The translations under genes were made by a program, and so were the position numbers. Source: Pareuzebyella sediminis (GTDB taxonomy: Bacteria > Bacteroidota > Bacteroidia > Flavobacteriales > Flavobacteriaceae). From it: a stretch of 64,000 bases of DNA. The notes below the pieces were generated by a model that saw only the letters and a program-made list of their open reading frames with translations, was not told the DNA's origin and ran no database searches. Where the stretch lies: assembly GCF_008367235.1 (NCBI RefSeq), contig NZ_VTZS01000001.1, positions 496,001-560,000 on the forward strand, in the 5' to 3' direction. Below, one piece after another: positions 1-9,267 of the stretch; within the stretch, counting starts at the first letter, position 1; every line of letters starts with the position of its first letter.

Positions 1-625
1 TAGATGTATTAAAATGAAGATAGGGGCTATCGATTTTGATACTGAAGTAGCCCTGCTGGCCTCCATCCGTAAAAAATATTCTGAAGATGAAATTGAATTG
101 CGGGTCGATGCGAACGGAGCATTTGAACCTTCGAACGCCCTGGAGAAACTTAAAGTGCTTTCAAAATTTGGAATACATTCTATCGAACAACCTATTAAGT
201 CTGGGCAAACCACTGAAATGGCAAAATTATGTAGAGTCTCGCCTTTGCCTATCGCCTTGGATGAGGAGCTTATTGGCGTTTTGGATGTTGCGAAAAAGCG
301 AGCCCTATTACAAAATATAAGGCCTCATTATATAATTCTTAAGCCAAGTTTGATAGGAGGCTACAAGGGTAGTAGTGAGTGGATTCGGATTGCGGAAGAA
401 TTGAAGGTTAAATGGTGGGTAACCAGTGCTTTGGAGAGCAATATTGGCCTAAATGCCATTGCCCAGTGGACCTATACACTTCAAAGCGAAATGCCTCAGG
501 GACTTGGGACAGGAGGTTTATATACGAATAATTTCAAGAGCCCCCTGACCGTCGCTGATGGGAAGCTATACTACAACGCTAAAAAGCATTGGAAAAATAA
601 ATTAATTGAAAACTTATGTACATAG
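1..625 (+). CDS. menC: o-Succinylbenzoate synthase, C-terminal part (5' truncated by window)
   Basis: Enolase-superfamily dehydratase that converts SHCHC to o-succinylbenzoate in cytoplasmic menaquinone synthesis. The reading frame is open from base 2, before the first ATG at 14, so the visible 207 residues are the C-terminal part of a protein usually near 345 aa. The acid/base motif KMK lies at the very start, followed by the metal ligands in VDANGAF, IEQP and LDEEL and the second catalytic lysine in LKPSLIGG, spaced as in MenC. The gene overlaps the next by 10 nt, and menE follows one gene later, which supports the assignment. The ATG at 14 lies inside the KMK motif and is not the start. 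Confidence 0.9.
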   Translation, partial: RCIKMKIGAIDFDTEVALLASIRKKYSEDEIELRVDANGAFEPSNALEKLKVLSKFGIHSIEQPIKSGQTTEMAKLCRVSPLPIALDEELIGVLDVAKKRALLQNIRPHYIILKPSLIGGYKGSSEWIRIAEELKVKWWVTSALESNIGLNAIAQWTYTLQSEMPQGLGTGGLYTNNFKSPLTVADGKLYYNAKKHWKNKLIENLCT

Positions 626-1548
626 AGCAAGGCTACAAAGGAGATATCGGCCTTTGGAAATACTTTTTAATACCACTTGGTTTTATCGGTTTAATGGTTC
701 TTAACTACGCCGCTATTAAATTGTTGAATCTCGACGTGGAGGCCATTATGGAAGCAGAAATAAGTAAGAAAGGGGCTAACCGATTTTTAATCGAAATGTT
801 GCTTCCCTTTGTCGTAGGTCTAGGCCTTCTTTTTCTTTGGGTAAAATTTGTGCACAAACAATCTTTAAGGTCACTGACCACGGCTAGAAAAAAAGTAGAT
901 TGGAAACGAATCTTATTCGCTTTCGGTCTTTGGTCACTGATTTCTATTTTTTTAACCGGTCTAGATGTACTTGTATTTTCACCGGACGATTATGTATTCA
1001 ATTTTAATGGGGAACTTTTTATATACCTTTTCTTTATCGCGGTGCTTCTCATACCGATACAGACCAGCTTTGAAGAATATTTGTTCAGGGGTTACATGAT
1101 GCAGGGTATTGGTATAATGGCAAAAAATAGGTGGGTACCTTTGGTGGTTACCTCCGTACTGTTCGGACTCATGCACTTAGGAAATCCGGAGGTCGAAAAA
1201 CTAGGCCCTGGTATTATGGTCTATTATATCGGCACAGGTTTTTTCTTAGGAATTCTTACTTTAATGGATGAAGGTCTGGAACTCGCCCTCGGATTCCATG
1301 CTGCCAATAATTTAACCACAGCATTATTGGTGACCGCTGATGCGACTGCATTTCAGGTCGATGCTATTTTTAAGAATACGGCCGAGCTTACGTTGGGGTG
1401 GGATGTATTTGTACCGATATTTGTTATTTTTCCGATACTTCTGTTCATCTTTTCCAAGAAGTATAAGTGGAGAGGCTGGAAAGAGCGCTTGTCCGGTAAA
1501 ATAGTTTCTAAAGAAACCTTCATCGCCCAACATGCTGAGACACCTTAA
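616..1548 (+). CDS. CPBP family intramembrane glutamic endopeptidase
   Basis: Polytopic membrane protein of 310 aa with about eight hydrophobic segments. It carries the CPBP (Abi/Rce1-like) signature: EEYLFRG near residues 153-159, FGLMHLGN near 184-191 and GFHAANN near 227-233, which supply the paired Glu, the Arg and the two His/Asn sites of this intramembrane protease family. Its ATG lies inside the end of menC and its 3' end overlaps menE by 17 nt, so the three are almost certainly translated from one mRNA. The family's substrates are mostly unknown. A role in menaquinone synthesis is suggested only by position; it could act on a membrane partner or simply be co-transcribed. Confidence 0.85.
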   Translation: MYIEQGYKGDIGLWKYFLIPLGFIGLMVLNYAAIKLLNLDVEAIMEAEISKKGANRFLIEMLLPFVVGLGLLFLWVKFVHKQSLRSLTTARKKVDWKRILFAFGLWSLISIFLTGLDVLVFSPDDYVFNFNGELFIYLFFIAVLLIPIQTSFEEYLFRGYMMQGIGIMAKNRWVPLVVTSVLFGLMHLGNPEVEKLGPGIMVYYIGTGFFLGILTLMDEGLELALGFHAANNLTTALLVTADATAFQVDAIFKNTAELTLGWDVFVPIFVIFPILLFIFSKKYKWRGWKERLSGKIVSKETFIAQHAETP

Positions 1549-2608
1549 AATTCATAGGAATTTCAAGCTAAACGGTATTGATTATCGTAAGGATGATCTT
1601 AAGGAGGTGGCCTATAGTTTGATTAAGGAAGGAGAGGCCTATGAGAAATCAATTGGTGATTTTCTCTTACATTGGCTCGACGATTCTACAATAGTCGAGG
1701 TAAAGACTTCAGGGTCTACAGGAAAACCTAAGGTTATAATACTTCAAAAAGAACAAATGGTTAATTCGGCCTTGGCTACGGCCGATTTTTTTGGTTTGAG
1801 ACCTGGCAATTCCGCTTTTTTGTGCTTGCCAGCTGAGTATATCGCAGGTAAAATGATGTTGGTAAGGGCAATGATGTTAGGACTTGCCCTTGATTTTGTC
1901 GAACCTGCGTCAAAACCTGATTTTAGAGAACAACATTATGATTTCTGTGCGATGGTACCCCTTCAGCTAAAGAATTCCCTAGATAGTCTTACACAATTTC
2001 GTAAAGTAATCGTCGGTGGGGCCGCAGTATCGGAAGACCTGAAAAGTGAGCTCTGGGAACTGGACGGGCACACCGAAGTTTTTGAAACTTACGGTATGAC
2101 AGAGACCATTACGCACGTGGCCGTTAAACAGGTGAGTCCTGAGTCAGCATGCGGAACACATTTTAAAGCCGTTTCCGGAGTACGTTTTTCAATCGACAAT
2201 AGAAATTGTTTGGTTATAGACGCGCCTCGTATTTGCAACCAGCGGGTAATCACCAATGATTTGGTGACCTTGTATTCGGATACGGAATTCAAGTGGTTGG
2301 GCAGATTTGACAATGTCGTGAATTCCGGAGGTGTAAAACTATCTCCTGAGACTATAGAAAAGAAATTGTCAACGCTAATCGGCTCTCGATTTTTTATTGC
2401 CGCATTGCCCGATAAGCGCCTGGGAGAAAAATTGATTCTTGTTCATGAAGGTTTTGCCGATACCGAAGTCCTTCTAAAAAAAATAAGTACCATTAAAACC
2501 CTTGATAAATTTGAAATTCCCAAAGCTGTATATTGCCTGCCGAGGTTTCGGGAAACGGCAAACGGTAAAATTAAAAGAAGTACGACGCTTCGAATGATAA
2601 AGCGCTGA
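1532..2608 (+). CDS. menE: o-Succinylbenzoate-CoA ligase-like AMP-forming enzyme
   Basis: ANL-superfamily adenylating enzyme of 358 aa, shorter than E. coli MenE (about 450) but typical of flavobacterial copies. The P-loop-like adenylate motif TSGSTGKPK is at residues 59-67, the ETYGMTET motif near 185, the WLGRFDN hinge region near 255, and the C-terminal catalytic lysine lies in NGKIKR near the end. It would activate o-succinylbenzoate to the CoA thioester in menaquinone synthesis. The name rests on the overlapping operon with menC; the family alone would only say acyl-CoA ligase. The start is the ATG at 1532, within the upstream gene. Confidence 0.85.
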   Translation: MLRHLKIHRNFKLNGIDYRKDDLKEVAYSLIKEGEAYEKSIGDFLLHWLDDSTIVEVKTSGSTGKPKVIILQKEQMVNSALATADFFGLRPGNSAFLCLPAEYIAGKMMLVRAMMLGLALDFVEPASKPDFREQHYDFCAMVPLQLKNSLDSLTQFRKVIVGGAAVSEDLKSELWELDGHTEVFETYGMTETITHVAVKQVSPESACGTHFKAVSGVRFSIDNRNCLVIDAPRICNQRVITNDLVTLYSDTEFKWLGRFDNVVNSGGVKLSPETIEKKLSTLIGSRFFIAALPDKRLGEKLILVHEGFADTEVLLKKISTIKTLDKFEIPKAVYCLPRFRETANGKIKRSTTLRMIKR

Positions 2609-2611
2609 AAA

Positions 2612-2698
2612 ATGGACACTTTTTTCCTTATCTTTAATGTATACCTGATTCTAGGAGTGTTTGGATACACATACCCTAGCATTACAGGTAAAATTTGA
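2612..2698 (+). CDS. Possible 28-aa membrane peptide
   Basis: A short frame starts three bases after the menE stop and ends three bases before the next ATG, filling the intergenic gap. It would encode a hydrophobic peptide, starting MDTFFLIFNV and ending PSITGKI, with one possible membrane segment. Only the tight fit and hydrophobicity speak for it. It may equally be chance coding in a 93-nt spacer. Confidence 0.2.
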   Translation: MDTFFLIFNVYLILGVFGYTYPSITGKI

Positions 2699-2701
2699 AA
2701 C

Positions 2702-4447
2702 ATGGGGCTAAGGGCAAGAACAACAACTTTTATTCTGTTTATATTTTTAGGGTGCTGGCATGCCAATAGCCAAGAGTCGGATACCCTAATTTCAGGAACG
2801 GTTTTGGCCGATAGACGCCCCCTGGAAAATGCAAACGTGGTTTTGAAGGGAACGAACCAAGGTGTAAAAACGAATTACAAAGGTGAATTTTCAATTGCAG
2901 CAGGGAAAAATGACACTCTTTTGGTATCCTATATCGGAATGCGTACCACTGAAATGGTGGTCGATGGTGACGCTCCCTTGGAAATTATATTACTTCCAAA
3001 GATTGAACAGCTCGATGAGGTCAGGGTGAAGGGAAAGAAACGTTCGAGACGCAAAACCTTGCTGGCCGATTACCCTACGGACAAAAGTCTTATCAAAACC
3101 TCTAGGGGTATACTCGACCAAGACCAATCTTCCTCATTTTTTCGGGTCGTCGATGGAGAAGACCTGGTAGTAATAGGAGATATCTTGACGGCTATAAAGG
3201 TACATTTCCCGAACATGGTCGTAGATCGAACGACAAATCCTATGGATCCTACGGTCTATTTTCCGAGTTTAAGTGATACAGAGCGTGCGGTTATTTTCGA
3301 TGTCGATGGTTTTATTTACGAAAAGGCACCGACCTATTTGGACATTAGCATGATAGATCGCATTGCAGTATTGAGAAGAAACGCGGCCTTTTCCAGATAT
3401 GGTCCGCAAGGGGCCGGTGGGGTCATCGTGATAAACACCAAACATCAAACACGTATTGATGAGGCAGGAATTGACCGTAGGTACGACAATATGGGATTGA
3501 TCGATAGTATCTATGGCCAATTGAATGCAAACGGATTGGCCACAGTACTACCTCCTTACATGATAAAAATTACGAATGCCGCTACCCAAAAGGAAGCTCT
3601 CAAAACTTTCGAAAGTCAAAAACAATACTATGGTGATTCGGTAAATTATTACCTTGATATGGCCGATTATTTTAGAAAAAAGTGGAACAATACCAAAAAG
3701 GCCCAAAAAATTCTGGAGGATACAGAACATATTTTTGGGCGTCAGGCACAGTCACTCAGGGCATTGGCTTATACATATGATCAACAAGGGGAGTGGGATA
3801 ATGCGCTTCGTATTTACCTTAAAATACTTAAACTCGAGTCAAAAGCGGCCCAATCTTTTTTCGATGTAGCAGAAACATACGCGCGCTTAGGGAATTACCG
3901 AAAATCCTTGGCCGTGTACGCACGTTATGAATATGCCATTAGAAATTTAGACTCCATACCCTTTGAGGAACTAGGGGCCGATTACCTGATGACCACAGAA
4001 TCAATTAATATCATCCGCTTAAAAGGGAAGGAGCTTTCCATTACTACTGACGCCGATGCCTTAACCGATGTTCGCAATACTAGATTAGTATTTGAGTGGA
4101 ATACGGAACAAGCGGGGTTCGAACTTCAGTTGCAGGGCCCGAATGAAGACTACTACAGTTGGGAAAATACTCTTGATACCACCGATACCTTACTTTTGGC
4201 ACAGCGGGAAAAGGGATATTTGAGCAAGCAGTTTTTTCTAAAGGATGAAGAGCGTGGCCCTTGGAAACTCTATGTGACCCATCTTGAAAAAAGCAAAAAT
4301 ATACCGGTTTATTTAAAAGTTACGTCTTATTTCGATTTTGGTACACCGAGGCAGACAAGTAAAATCAATGTATTCCAATTGGCCCCAAAGCAAATACCTA
4401 GATTTCTATTGACCATCGATACAAGCGAAAAAACAACACTCTATTAA
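2702..4447 (+). CDS. TonB-plug domain protein with C-terminal TPR-like repeats, no beta-barrel
   Basis: Secreted protein of 581 aa. It has a signal peptide (about residues 1-24, cleavage around ANSQ), then a CarboxypepD_reg-like domain (SGTVLADRRPLENANVVLKG, residues 31-100), then a TonB-receptor plug-like region with the typical RIAVLRRNAAFSRYGPQGAGG stretch and VIVINTK near 215-245. Where the 22-strand barrel should follow, the protein instead has TPR-like helical repeats (about 320-430; YTYDQQGEWDNALRIYLKIL, then AETYARLGNYRKSLAVYARYE) and ends in a beta-rich domain. It probably sits in the periplasm or at the outer membrane. It converges with the acyl-CoA carboxylase gene with a 4-nt overlap of the 3' ends. 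The function is unknown. Confidence 0.8.
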   Translation: MGLRARTTTFILFIFLGCWHANSQESDTLISGTVLADRRPLENANVVLKGTNQGVKTNYKGEFSIAAGKNDTLLVSYIGMRTTEMVVDGDAPLEIILLPKIEQLDEVRVKGKKRSRRKTLLADYPTDKSLIKTSRGILDQDQSSSFFRVVDGEDLVVIGDILTAIKVHFPNMVVDRTTNPMDPTVYFPSLSDTERAVIFDVDGFIYEKAPTYLDISMIDRIAVLRRNAAFSRYGPQGAGGVIVINTKHQTRIDEAGIDRRYDNMGLIDSIYGQLNANGLATVLPPYMIKITNAATQKEALKTFESQKQYYGDSVNYYLDMADYFRKKWNNTKKAQKILEDTEHIFGRQAQSLRALAYTYDQQGEWDNALRIYLKILKLESKAAQSFFDVAETYARLGNYRKSLAVYARYEYAIRNLDSIPFEELGADYLMTTESINIIRLKGKELSITTDADALTDVRNTRLVFEWNTEQAGFELQLQGPNEDYYSWENTLDTTDTLLLAQREKGYLSKQFFLKDEERGPWKLYVTHLEKSKNIPVYLKVTSYFDFGTPRQTSKINVFQLAPKQIPRFLLTIDTSEKTTLY

Positions 4448-6072
4448 ACTTGCAGCACCCCTAAATTGAAGTCTTTTGTAATAGGTGCATGGTTGGCCGC
4501 TTCAATGCCCATCGATATCCATTTTCGGGTGTCCAGAGGATCGATAATCGCATCTGTCCATAATCTTGCCGCACCATAATAAGGTGATACCTGTTCATCA
4601 TAGCGGTCCTTGACTTTTTTGAAAAGGGCTTTCTCTTTTTCAGCAGTGATGGTTTCTCCTTTCTTTTTTAAAGAGGCTTTTTCGATCTGCAAAAGAACCT
4701 TTGCCGCAGAATTACCGCTCATGACGGCGAGTTCAGCACTTGGCCAAGAAACGATAAGCCGGGGGTCATAGGCTTTTCCACACATAGCATAGTTGCCGGC
4801 ACCATAGCTGTTTCCGATAACTACCGTGAATTTTGGTACTACGGAGTTGCTTACCGCATTGACCATTTTGGCCCCGTCCTTAATGATGCCACCTTGCTCA
4901 CTCTTGCTGCCTACCATAAAACCCGTAACATCCTGTAGAAATACCAAGGGGATTTTTTTCTGGTTGCAATTGGCGATAAATCGCGTGGCCTTATCGGCCG
5001 AATCGGAATAAATAACCCCACCGAACTGCATTTCACCTTTTTTAGTTTTCACTACTTTTCTTTGGTTGGCCACGATGCCCACCGACCAGCCCTCAATGCG
5101 CCCATAGCCGGTGAGTATAGTTTTGCCATAACCTTCTTTATATTGTTCGAATTCAGAATTATCGACTAGCCGTCTTATGATTTCCAGCATGTCATACTGT
5201 TCGGTGCGCGAGTGGGGTAGGAGACCGTAAATATCATCAGGATTTTCCTTGGGTTTGCTAGGGCTTGCCCGATTGTAGCCGGCACGGTCAAAATCTCCTA
5301 TTTTATCCATTATTTTTTTTATGGTACGCAGCGCATCTGAATCATCTTTGGCTTTATAGTCCGTTACGCCACTGATCTCGCAGTGCGTAGTGGCGCCTCC
5401 TAAGGTTTCGTTATCAATATCTTCCCCGATGGCAGCTTTGACCAAATAGCTTCCTGCTAAAAAAATGCTTCCGGTCTTGTCAACGATTAGCGCTTCATCG
5501 CTCATTATGGGCAAATAGGCGCCTCCGGCTACGCAGCTTCCCATGACAGCAGCTATTTGCGTAATTCCCATGCTGCTCATTATGGCGTTGTTCCTAAAAA
5601 TACGTCCAAAATGTTCCTTGTCCGGAAATATTTCATCTTGCATGGGCAAGTAAACACCAGCACTATCGACCAAATATATTATGGGCAGGCGGTTTTCAAT
5701 AGCTATTTCCTGGGCCCTGAGGTTCTTCTTTCCTGTGATCGGAAACCAAGCACCTGCTTTTACGGTCGCGTCATTAGCAACAACAATGCATTGCTTTTCG
5801 GAAACGTAACCTATTTTGACCACGACCCCCCCTGAGGGGCAGCCTCCGTGCCCTTCATACATGCCACCTCCTGCCAATGTTCCGATTTCAATACTTCTCT
5901 TATCCTTATCCAATAAAAAATCAATCCGCTCGCGAGCCGTCATCTTGCCTTGGGCATGTTGTTTTTCAATTCGTGCTTTTCCACCTCCCAATTTGGCTTT
6001 GGCAATTCTCTGCTTCAGTTCTGATAGAAGAAGTTTATTGTGGTCTTCGTTTTTGTTGAATTTTAAATCCAT
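4444..6072 (-). CDS. mccB: Acyl-CoA carboxylase carboxyltransferase (beta) subunit, methylcrotonyl-CoA type
   Basis: Cytoplasmic carboxyltransferase of 542 aa, the full length for PCC/MCC beta subunits. It transfers CO2 from carboxybiotin to an acyl-CoA. Visible family blocks are the N-terminal HxxGKMTARERID (HAQGKMTARERID), GGGMYEGHGGCPSGG, the oxyanion region GSCVAGGAYLP, LGGATTHCEISG, and the C-terminal QDVTGFMVG and GNSYGAGNYAMCG. The GGATTHCEISG wording and the length favour methylcrotonyl-CoA carboxylase (leucine breakdown) over propionyl-CoA carboxylase, but substrate choice cannot be settled by eye. No biotin carboxylase/biotin carrier partner lies in the window, so it acts with a subunit encoded elsewhere. 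Confidence 0.85.
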   Translation of the reverse strand: MDLKFNKNEDHNKLLLSELKQRIAKAKLGGGKARIEKQHAQGKMTARERIDFLLDKDKRSIEIGTLAGGGMYEGHGGCPSGGVVVKIGYVSEKQCIVVANDATVKAGAWFPITGKKNLRAQEIAIENRLPIIYLVDSAGVYLPMQDEIFPDKEHFGRIFRNNAIMSSMGITQIAAVMGSCVAGGAYLPIMSDEALIVDKTGSIFLAGSYLVKAAIGEDIDNETLGGATTHCEISGVTDYKAKDDSDALRTIKKIMDKIGDFDRAGYNRASPSKPKENPDDIYGLLPHSRTEQYDMLEIIRRLVDNSEFEQYKEGYGKTILTGYGRIEGWSVGIVANQRKVVKTKKGEMQFGGVIYSDSADKATRFIANCNQKKIPLVFLQDVTGFMVGSKSEQGGIIKDGAKMVNAVSNSVVPKFTVVIGNSYGAGNYAMCGKAYDPRLIVSWPSAELAVMSGNSAAKVLLQIEKASLKKKGETITAEKEKALFKKVKDRYDEQVSPYYGAARLWTDAIIDPLDTRKWISMGIEAANHAPITKDFNLGVLQV

Positions 6073-6118
6073 CGAAATTTGTGTCTTTGAGTCCCTAAAG
6101 ATAAGCAGTAAAAATGTT

Positions 6119-6126
6119 TACATTTG
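6119..6126 (+). promoter_or_regulatory. Putative -7 promoter box (TAcaTTTG)
   Basis: Exact match to the Bacteroidota -7 consensus TAnnTTTG, 19 bp before the ATG chosen for the Gfo/Idh/MocA gene. No clear -33 TTG at the normal distance. Its position argues against the TTG at 6124 as the start codon, because that codon lies inside the box. Confidence 0.45.
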
Positions 6127-6144
6127 GAAAAACCCAAAATTCAT

Positions 6145-7125
6145 ATGGTTCAGGAAATACGTTGGGGCATAGTAGGCCTCGGAAGAATTGCACATACTTT
6201 TGCACAAGATTTGGCATTGGTCAATGGCGGAAAATTGACGGGGGTGGCTTCAAGAAGTTTAGAAAAGGCACAGGTTTTCGCAAACCAGTACGGGGCAGAA
6301 CATGCTTTTGGTAGCTATGAGTCTCTCTTTGAAAGCGATGCCGTGGATGTAATCTACATCGCTACACCCCACGATTCCCATGAAGCCCTTAGCATTATGG
6401 CTATGGAAAATGGCAAGCATGTGCTCTGTGAAAAGCCTTTGGGCGTGAATGTGACCCAAGTAGAACGAATGATTTCAGCTGCGAAAAAAAACAGGGTATT
6501 TTTAATGGAAGCCCTTTGGAGTCGTTTCAATCCTGCGATAAGAGCGGTCAAAAAACTAGTAAACGAAGGGAGCATTGGTCAACTTGCCTACTTGCATGTA
6601 GATTTTGCATTTTATGCCTTAGATCGTGGAGCCCACCACCGATTGTTGAATCCTGAATTGGCGGGCGGCTCTCTTCTTGATATCGGTATATATCCGGTAT
6701 TTCTCAGCTACCTGCTATTAGGTAAGCCCCAAAACATTCTTGCCAGCTCAAAATTTTATGAAACGGGTGTAGAAATTCAGACTTCCATGATTTTTGAATA
6801 CGAAAATGCCCAAGCACTATTGTATAGCGGGTTAAATTCAAAATCTGAAATGAAAGCGGAGATTACCGGTACGGAAGGCTCGATTTTCTTGCATCCAAAG
6901 TGGCATGAAGCCGAGGGATATACCATTGAAAGCGACGGAAAAACAACGAATTTCGAATTGCCTACTCCGGGTAACGGCTATACCTATGAAATTGAGGAAG
7001 TACATTCATGTTTGCAATCAGAAAAGCTACAAAGCGATTTGTGGAGTTTAAAGGACAGTTTGAATTTGGCAAGTATTCTTTTCGAAATTCGACGGAAGAC
7101 GGGCATAACTTTTCCGTTCGAATAA
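6145..7125 (+). CDS. Gfo/Idh/MocA family NAD(P)-dependent oxidoreductase
   Basis: Cytoplasmic dehydrogenase of 326 aa. The Rossmann motif GIVGLGRIAHTF stands right at the N-terminus, IATPHDSH follows, and the family EKP motif is in HVLCEKPLG. The C-terminal half matches the substrate-binding beta-sheet domain (GGSLLDIGIYP). It resembles trans-1,2-dihydrobenzenediol/D-xylose dehydrogenase-like members, but the sugar or polyol substrate cannot be told. I chose the ATG at 6145 (MVQEIRWG) because the upstream in-frame TTG at 6124 overlaps a -7 promoter box. It is divergent from the acyl-CoA carboxylase gene. Confidence 0.85.
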   Translation: MVQEIRWGIVGLGRIAHTFAQDLALVNGGKLTGVASRSLEKAQVFANQYGAEHAFGSYESLFESDAVDVIYIATPHDSHEALSIMAMENGKHVLCEKPLGVNVTQVERMISAAKKNRVFLMEALWSRFNPAIRAVKKLVNEGSIGQLAYLHVDFAFYALDRGAHHRLLNPELAGGSLLDIGIYPVFLSYLLLGKPQNILASSKFYETGVEIQTSMIFEYENAQALLYSGLNSKSEMKAEITGTEGSIFLHPKWHEAEGYTIESDGKTTNFELPTPGNGYTYEIEEVHSCLQSEKLQSDLWSLKDSLNLASILFEIRRKTGITFPFE

Positions 7126-7205
7126 CAAAGTAATGAGATTGAGGCGATGATTTTCGTTTAATTTGCGATATTTGCCTTTACTGCGAACCAATCTGAAATA
7201 GAACT

Positions 7206-7388
7206 ATGGGAATGAACAAAAATACTGTACTGGCATGGGCCACATTCATAATGATTATTGTAGGGTTAGCCCTAATCGCATTGGGAGCCTTTAGGTATGA
7301 TGATGTAGCAGGATGGGGGTTTGCCTCGGTGGGTATCGGTTTTTTTGCAATTGCATGGGTTTTCAATGCGTTAAAAGGAAGGGTATGA
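7206..7388 (+). CDS. Small two-helix membrane protein (CAL67264-like)
   Basis: A 60-aa protein made almost wholly of two hydrophobic helices (about residues 8-28 and 33-53), separated by the short loop FRYDDVAGWG. It sits 117 bp upstream of ettA on the same strand. The sequence and context recall the small flavobacterial membrane protein family named after Gramella CAL67264, from memory and not checked. Location would be the inner membrane; the function is unknown. The antisense frame here is a shadow. Confidence 0.7.
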   Translation: MGMNKNTVLAWATFIMIIVGLALIALGAFRYDDVAGWGFASVGIGFFAIAWVFNALKGRV

Positions 7389-7505
7389 TGACCTATCTTC
7401 AAGTGTAGGGCACCCCTATTATATTCTTTTCATTTAGTGAGGGCCATCTGGACCTTACTTATATTATCCTTCATCATAAAGTAACGACAAAATTCTAATC
7501 AAAAA

Positions 7506-9197
7506 ATGAGCGACGATAAAAAGGTCATCTTCTCGATGTCAGGAGTGACAAAAACGTTTAAAACGGCCAATACGCCTGTACTTAAGAATATTTATCTCAG
7601 TTTTTTTTACGGGGCTAAAATTGGAATTTTAGGCCTCAACGGATCTGGTAAATCGACCTTGTTGAAGATTATTGCAGGGGTAGATAAGAATTATCAAGGT
7701 GATGTGGTTTTCTCTCCTGGATATAAGGTGGGCTACCTTGAGCAAGAACCTCAACTCGACGAAAACAAAACCGTTTTAGAGGTAGTTAAGGAAGGCGTTG
7801 CAGAAACCGTGGCGGTCTTGGACGAATACAACAAAATAAACGATATGTTCGGTCTGCCAGAAGTCTATGAAGATGCAGATAAAATGCAAAAATTGATGGA
7901 TAAGCAAGCCGAATTACAAGATAAAATTGATGCTTCCAATGCCTGGGAGCTTGATACCAAACTCGAAATTGCTATGGATGCCTTGCGTACTCCGGAACCC
8001 GATAAGAAAATTGCTGTACTTTCCGGAGGTGAACGAAGGCGTGTAGCCCTGTGTCGTCTGCTACTACAAGAACCCGAAATACTATTGCTCGATGAGCCCA
8101 CCAACCATTTAGATGCAGAATCTGTGCATTGGTTGGAGCATCATTTAGCTCAATATAAAGGAACGGTGATTGCGGTGACCCATGACCGTTACTTTCTGGA
8201 TAATGTTGCCGGTTGGATTTTGGAATTGGATAGGGGAGAGGGTATTCCCTGGAAAGGCAATTATTCCAGTTGGTTGGACCAAAAATCGAAACGATTGGCT
8301 CAAGAGAGCAAAACGGCCTCCAAAAGACAAAAGACTTTGGAGCGTGAGCTTGAATGGGTGCGGCAAGGTGCCAAGGGAAGACAGACCAAACAGAAGGCCC
8401 GTCTGAAGAACTATGATAAATTGATGAGTCAGGATCAAAAGCAGCTTGATGAAAAACTGGAGATTTATATTCCTAACGGTCCCCGTTTGGGAACAGATGT
8501 CTTGGAAGCCAAGGGAGTGAGTAAATCCTATGGCGATAAATTGCTCTATGAGGATTTGAATTTCAAATTGCCTCAAGCTGGTATTGTCGGTATTATAGGT
8601 CCGAACGGTGCTGGAAAAACTACTATTTTTAGAATGATAATGGGTGAGGAGACTCCTGATAAAGGCATTTTTGAGGTAGGTGAGACCGCAAAAATTGCCT
8701 ACGTAGACCAGAGCCATTCCGATATTGATACTGAGAAGACTATTTGGCAGAATTTTAGCGACGAACAAGAATTGATTATGATGGGAGGCCGTCAGGTGAA
8801 CTCCCGGGCTTATTTAAGCCGGTTCAATTTTTCTGGAAGTGAACAGAATAAGAAAGTAAGTATGCTTTCAGGTGGGGAACGCAATCGACTTCATTTGGCC
8901 ATGACGTTAAAAGAAGAGGGCAATGTGTTACTTTTAGATGAGCCCACCAACGATTTAGATGTGAATACCTTACGTGCGTTAGAAGAAGGGCTCGAAAATT
9001 TTGCAGGTTGTGCGGTCGTCATTTCGCATGATCGATGGTTTTTAGACCGTGTCTGTACCCACATCTTGGCTTTTGAAGGAAACTCGGAGGTTTACTTTTT
9101 CGAGGGTTCTTTTTCGGAATACGAGGAGAACAAAAAGAAGCGTTTGGGTGCCGATATTATGCCAAAGCGTATCAAATACAAAAAACTTATTCGATAG
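7506..9197 (+). CDS. ettA: Energy-dependent translational throttle protein EttA (ABC-F ATPase)
   Basis: Cytoplasmic ABC-F protein of 563 aa, full length for EttA (E. coli 555). Two ATPase modules are present: Walker A GLNGSGKST and GPNGAGKTT, signatures LSGGERRRVALCR and LSGGERNRLHLAM, and Walker B LLLDEPTNHLD and LLLDEPTNDLD, with catalytic Glu in both. No membrane segments. The linker between modules is charged and helical, with the RQGAKGRQTKQKARLKNYD stretch seen in EttA/PtIM regions. In E. coli EttA binds the ribosomal E site and gates the first elongation step depending on the ATP/ADP ratio. The C-terminus GADIMPKRIKYKKL matches EttA rather than Uup or ABCF3. Confidence 0.95.
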   Translation: MSDDKKVIFSMSGVTKTFKTANTPVLKNIYLSFFYGAKIGILGLNGSGKSTLLKIIAGVDKNYQGDVVFSPGYKVGYLEQEPQLDENKTVLEVVKEGVAETVAVLDEYNKINDMFGLPEVYEDADKMQKLMDKQAELQDKIDASNAWELDTKLEIAMDALRTPEPDKKIAVLSGGERRRVALCRLLLQEPEILLLDEPTNHLDAESVHWLEHHLAQYKGTVIAVTHDRYFLDNVAGWILELDRGEGIPWKGNYSSWLDQKSKRLAQESKTASKRQKTLERELEWVRQGAKGRQTKQKARLKNYDKLMSQDQKQLDEKLEIYIPNGPRLGTDVLEAKGVSKSYGDKLLYEDLNFKLPQAGIVGIIGPNGAGKTTIFRMIMGEETPDKGIFEVGETAKIAYVDQSHSDIDTEKTIWQNFSDEQELIMMGGRQVNSRAYLSRFNFSGSEQNKKVSMLSGGERNRLHLAMTLKEEGNVLLLDEPTNDLDVNTLRALEEGLENFAGCAVVISHDRWFLDRVCTHILAFEGNSEVYFFEGSFSEYEENKKKRLGADIMPKRIKYKKLIR

Positions 9198-9267
9198 CCA
9201 TTTTAATTCGATGTAATGGAAAATCCATATGGAGGTCTATAGCTTTTTAAAAAAAGACCTTGTAGAC

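Noticed and set aside
6124-6144. TTG start for the Gfo/Idh/MocA gene
   Set aside because: The codon lies within a TAnnTTTG box; the ATG at 6145 puts the Rossmann motif at the normal distance from the N-terminus.
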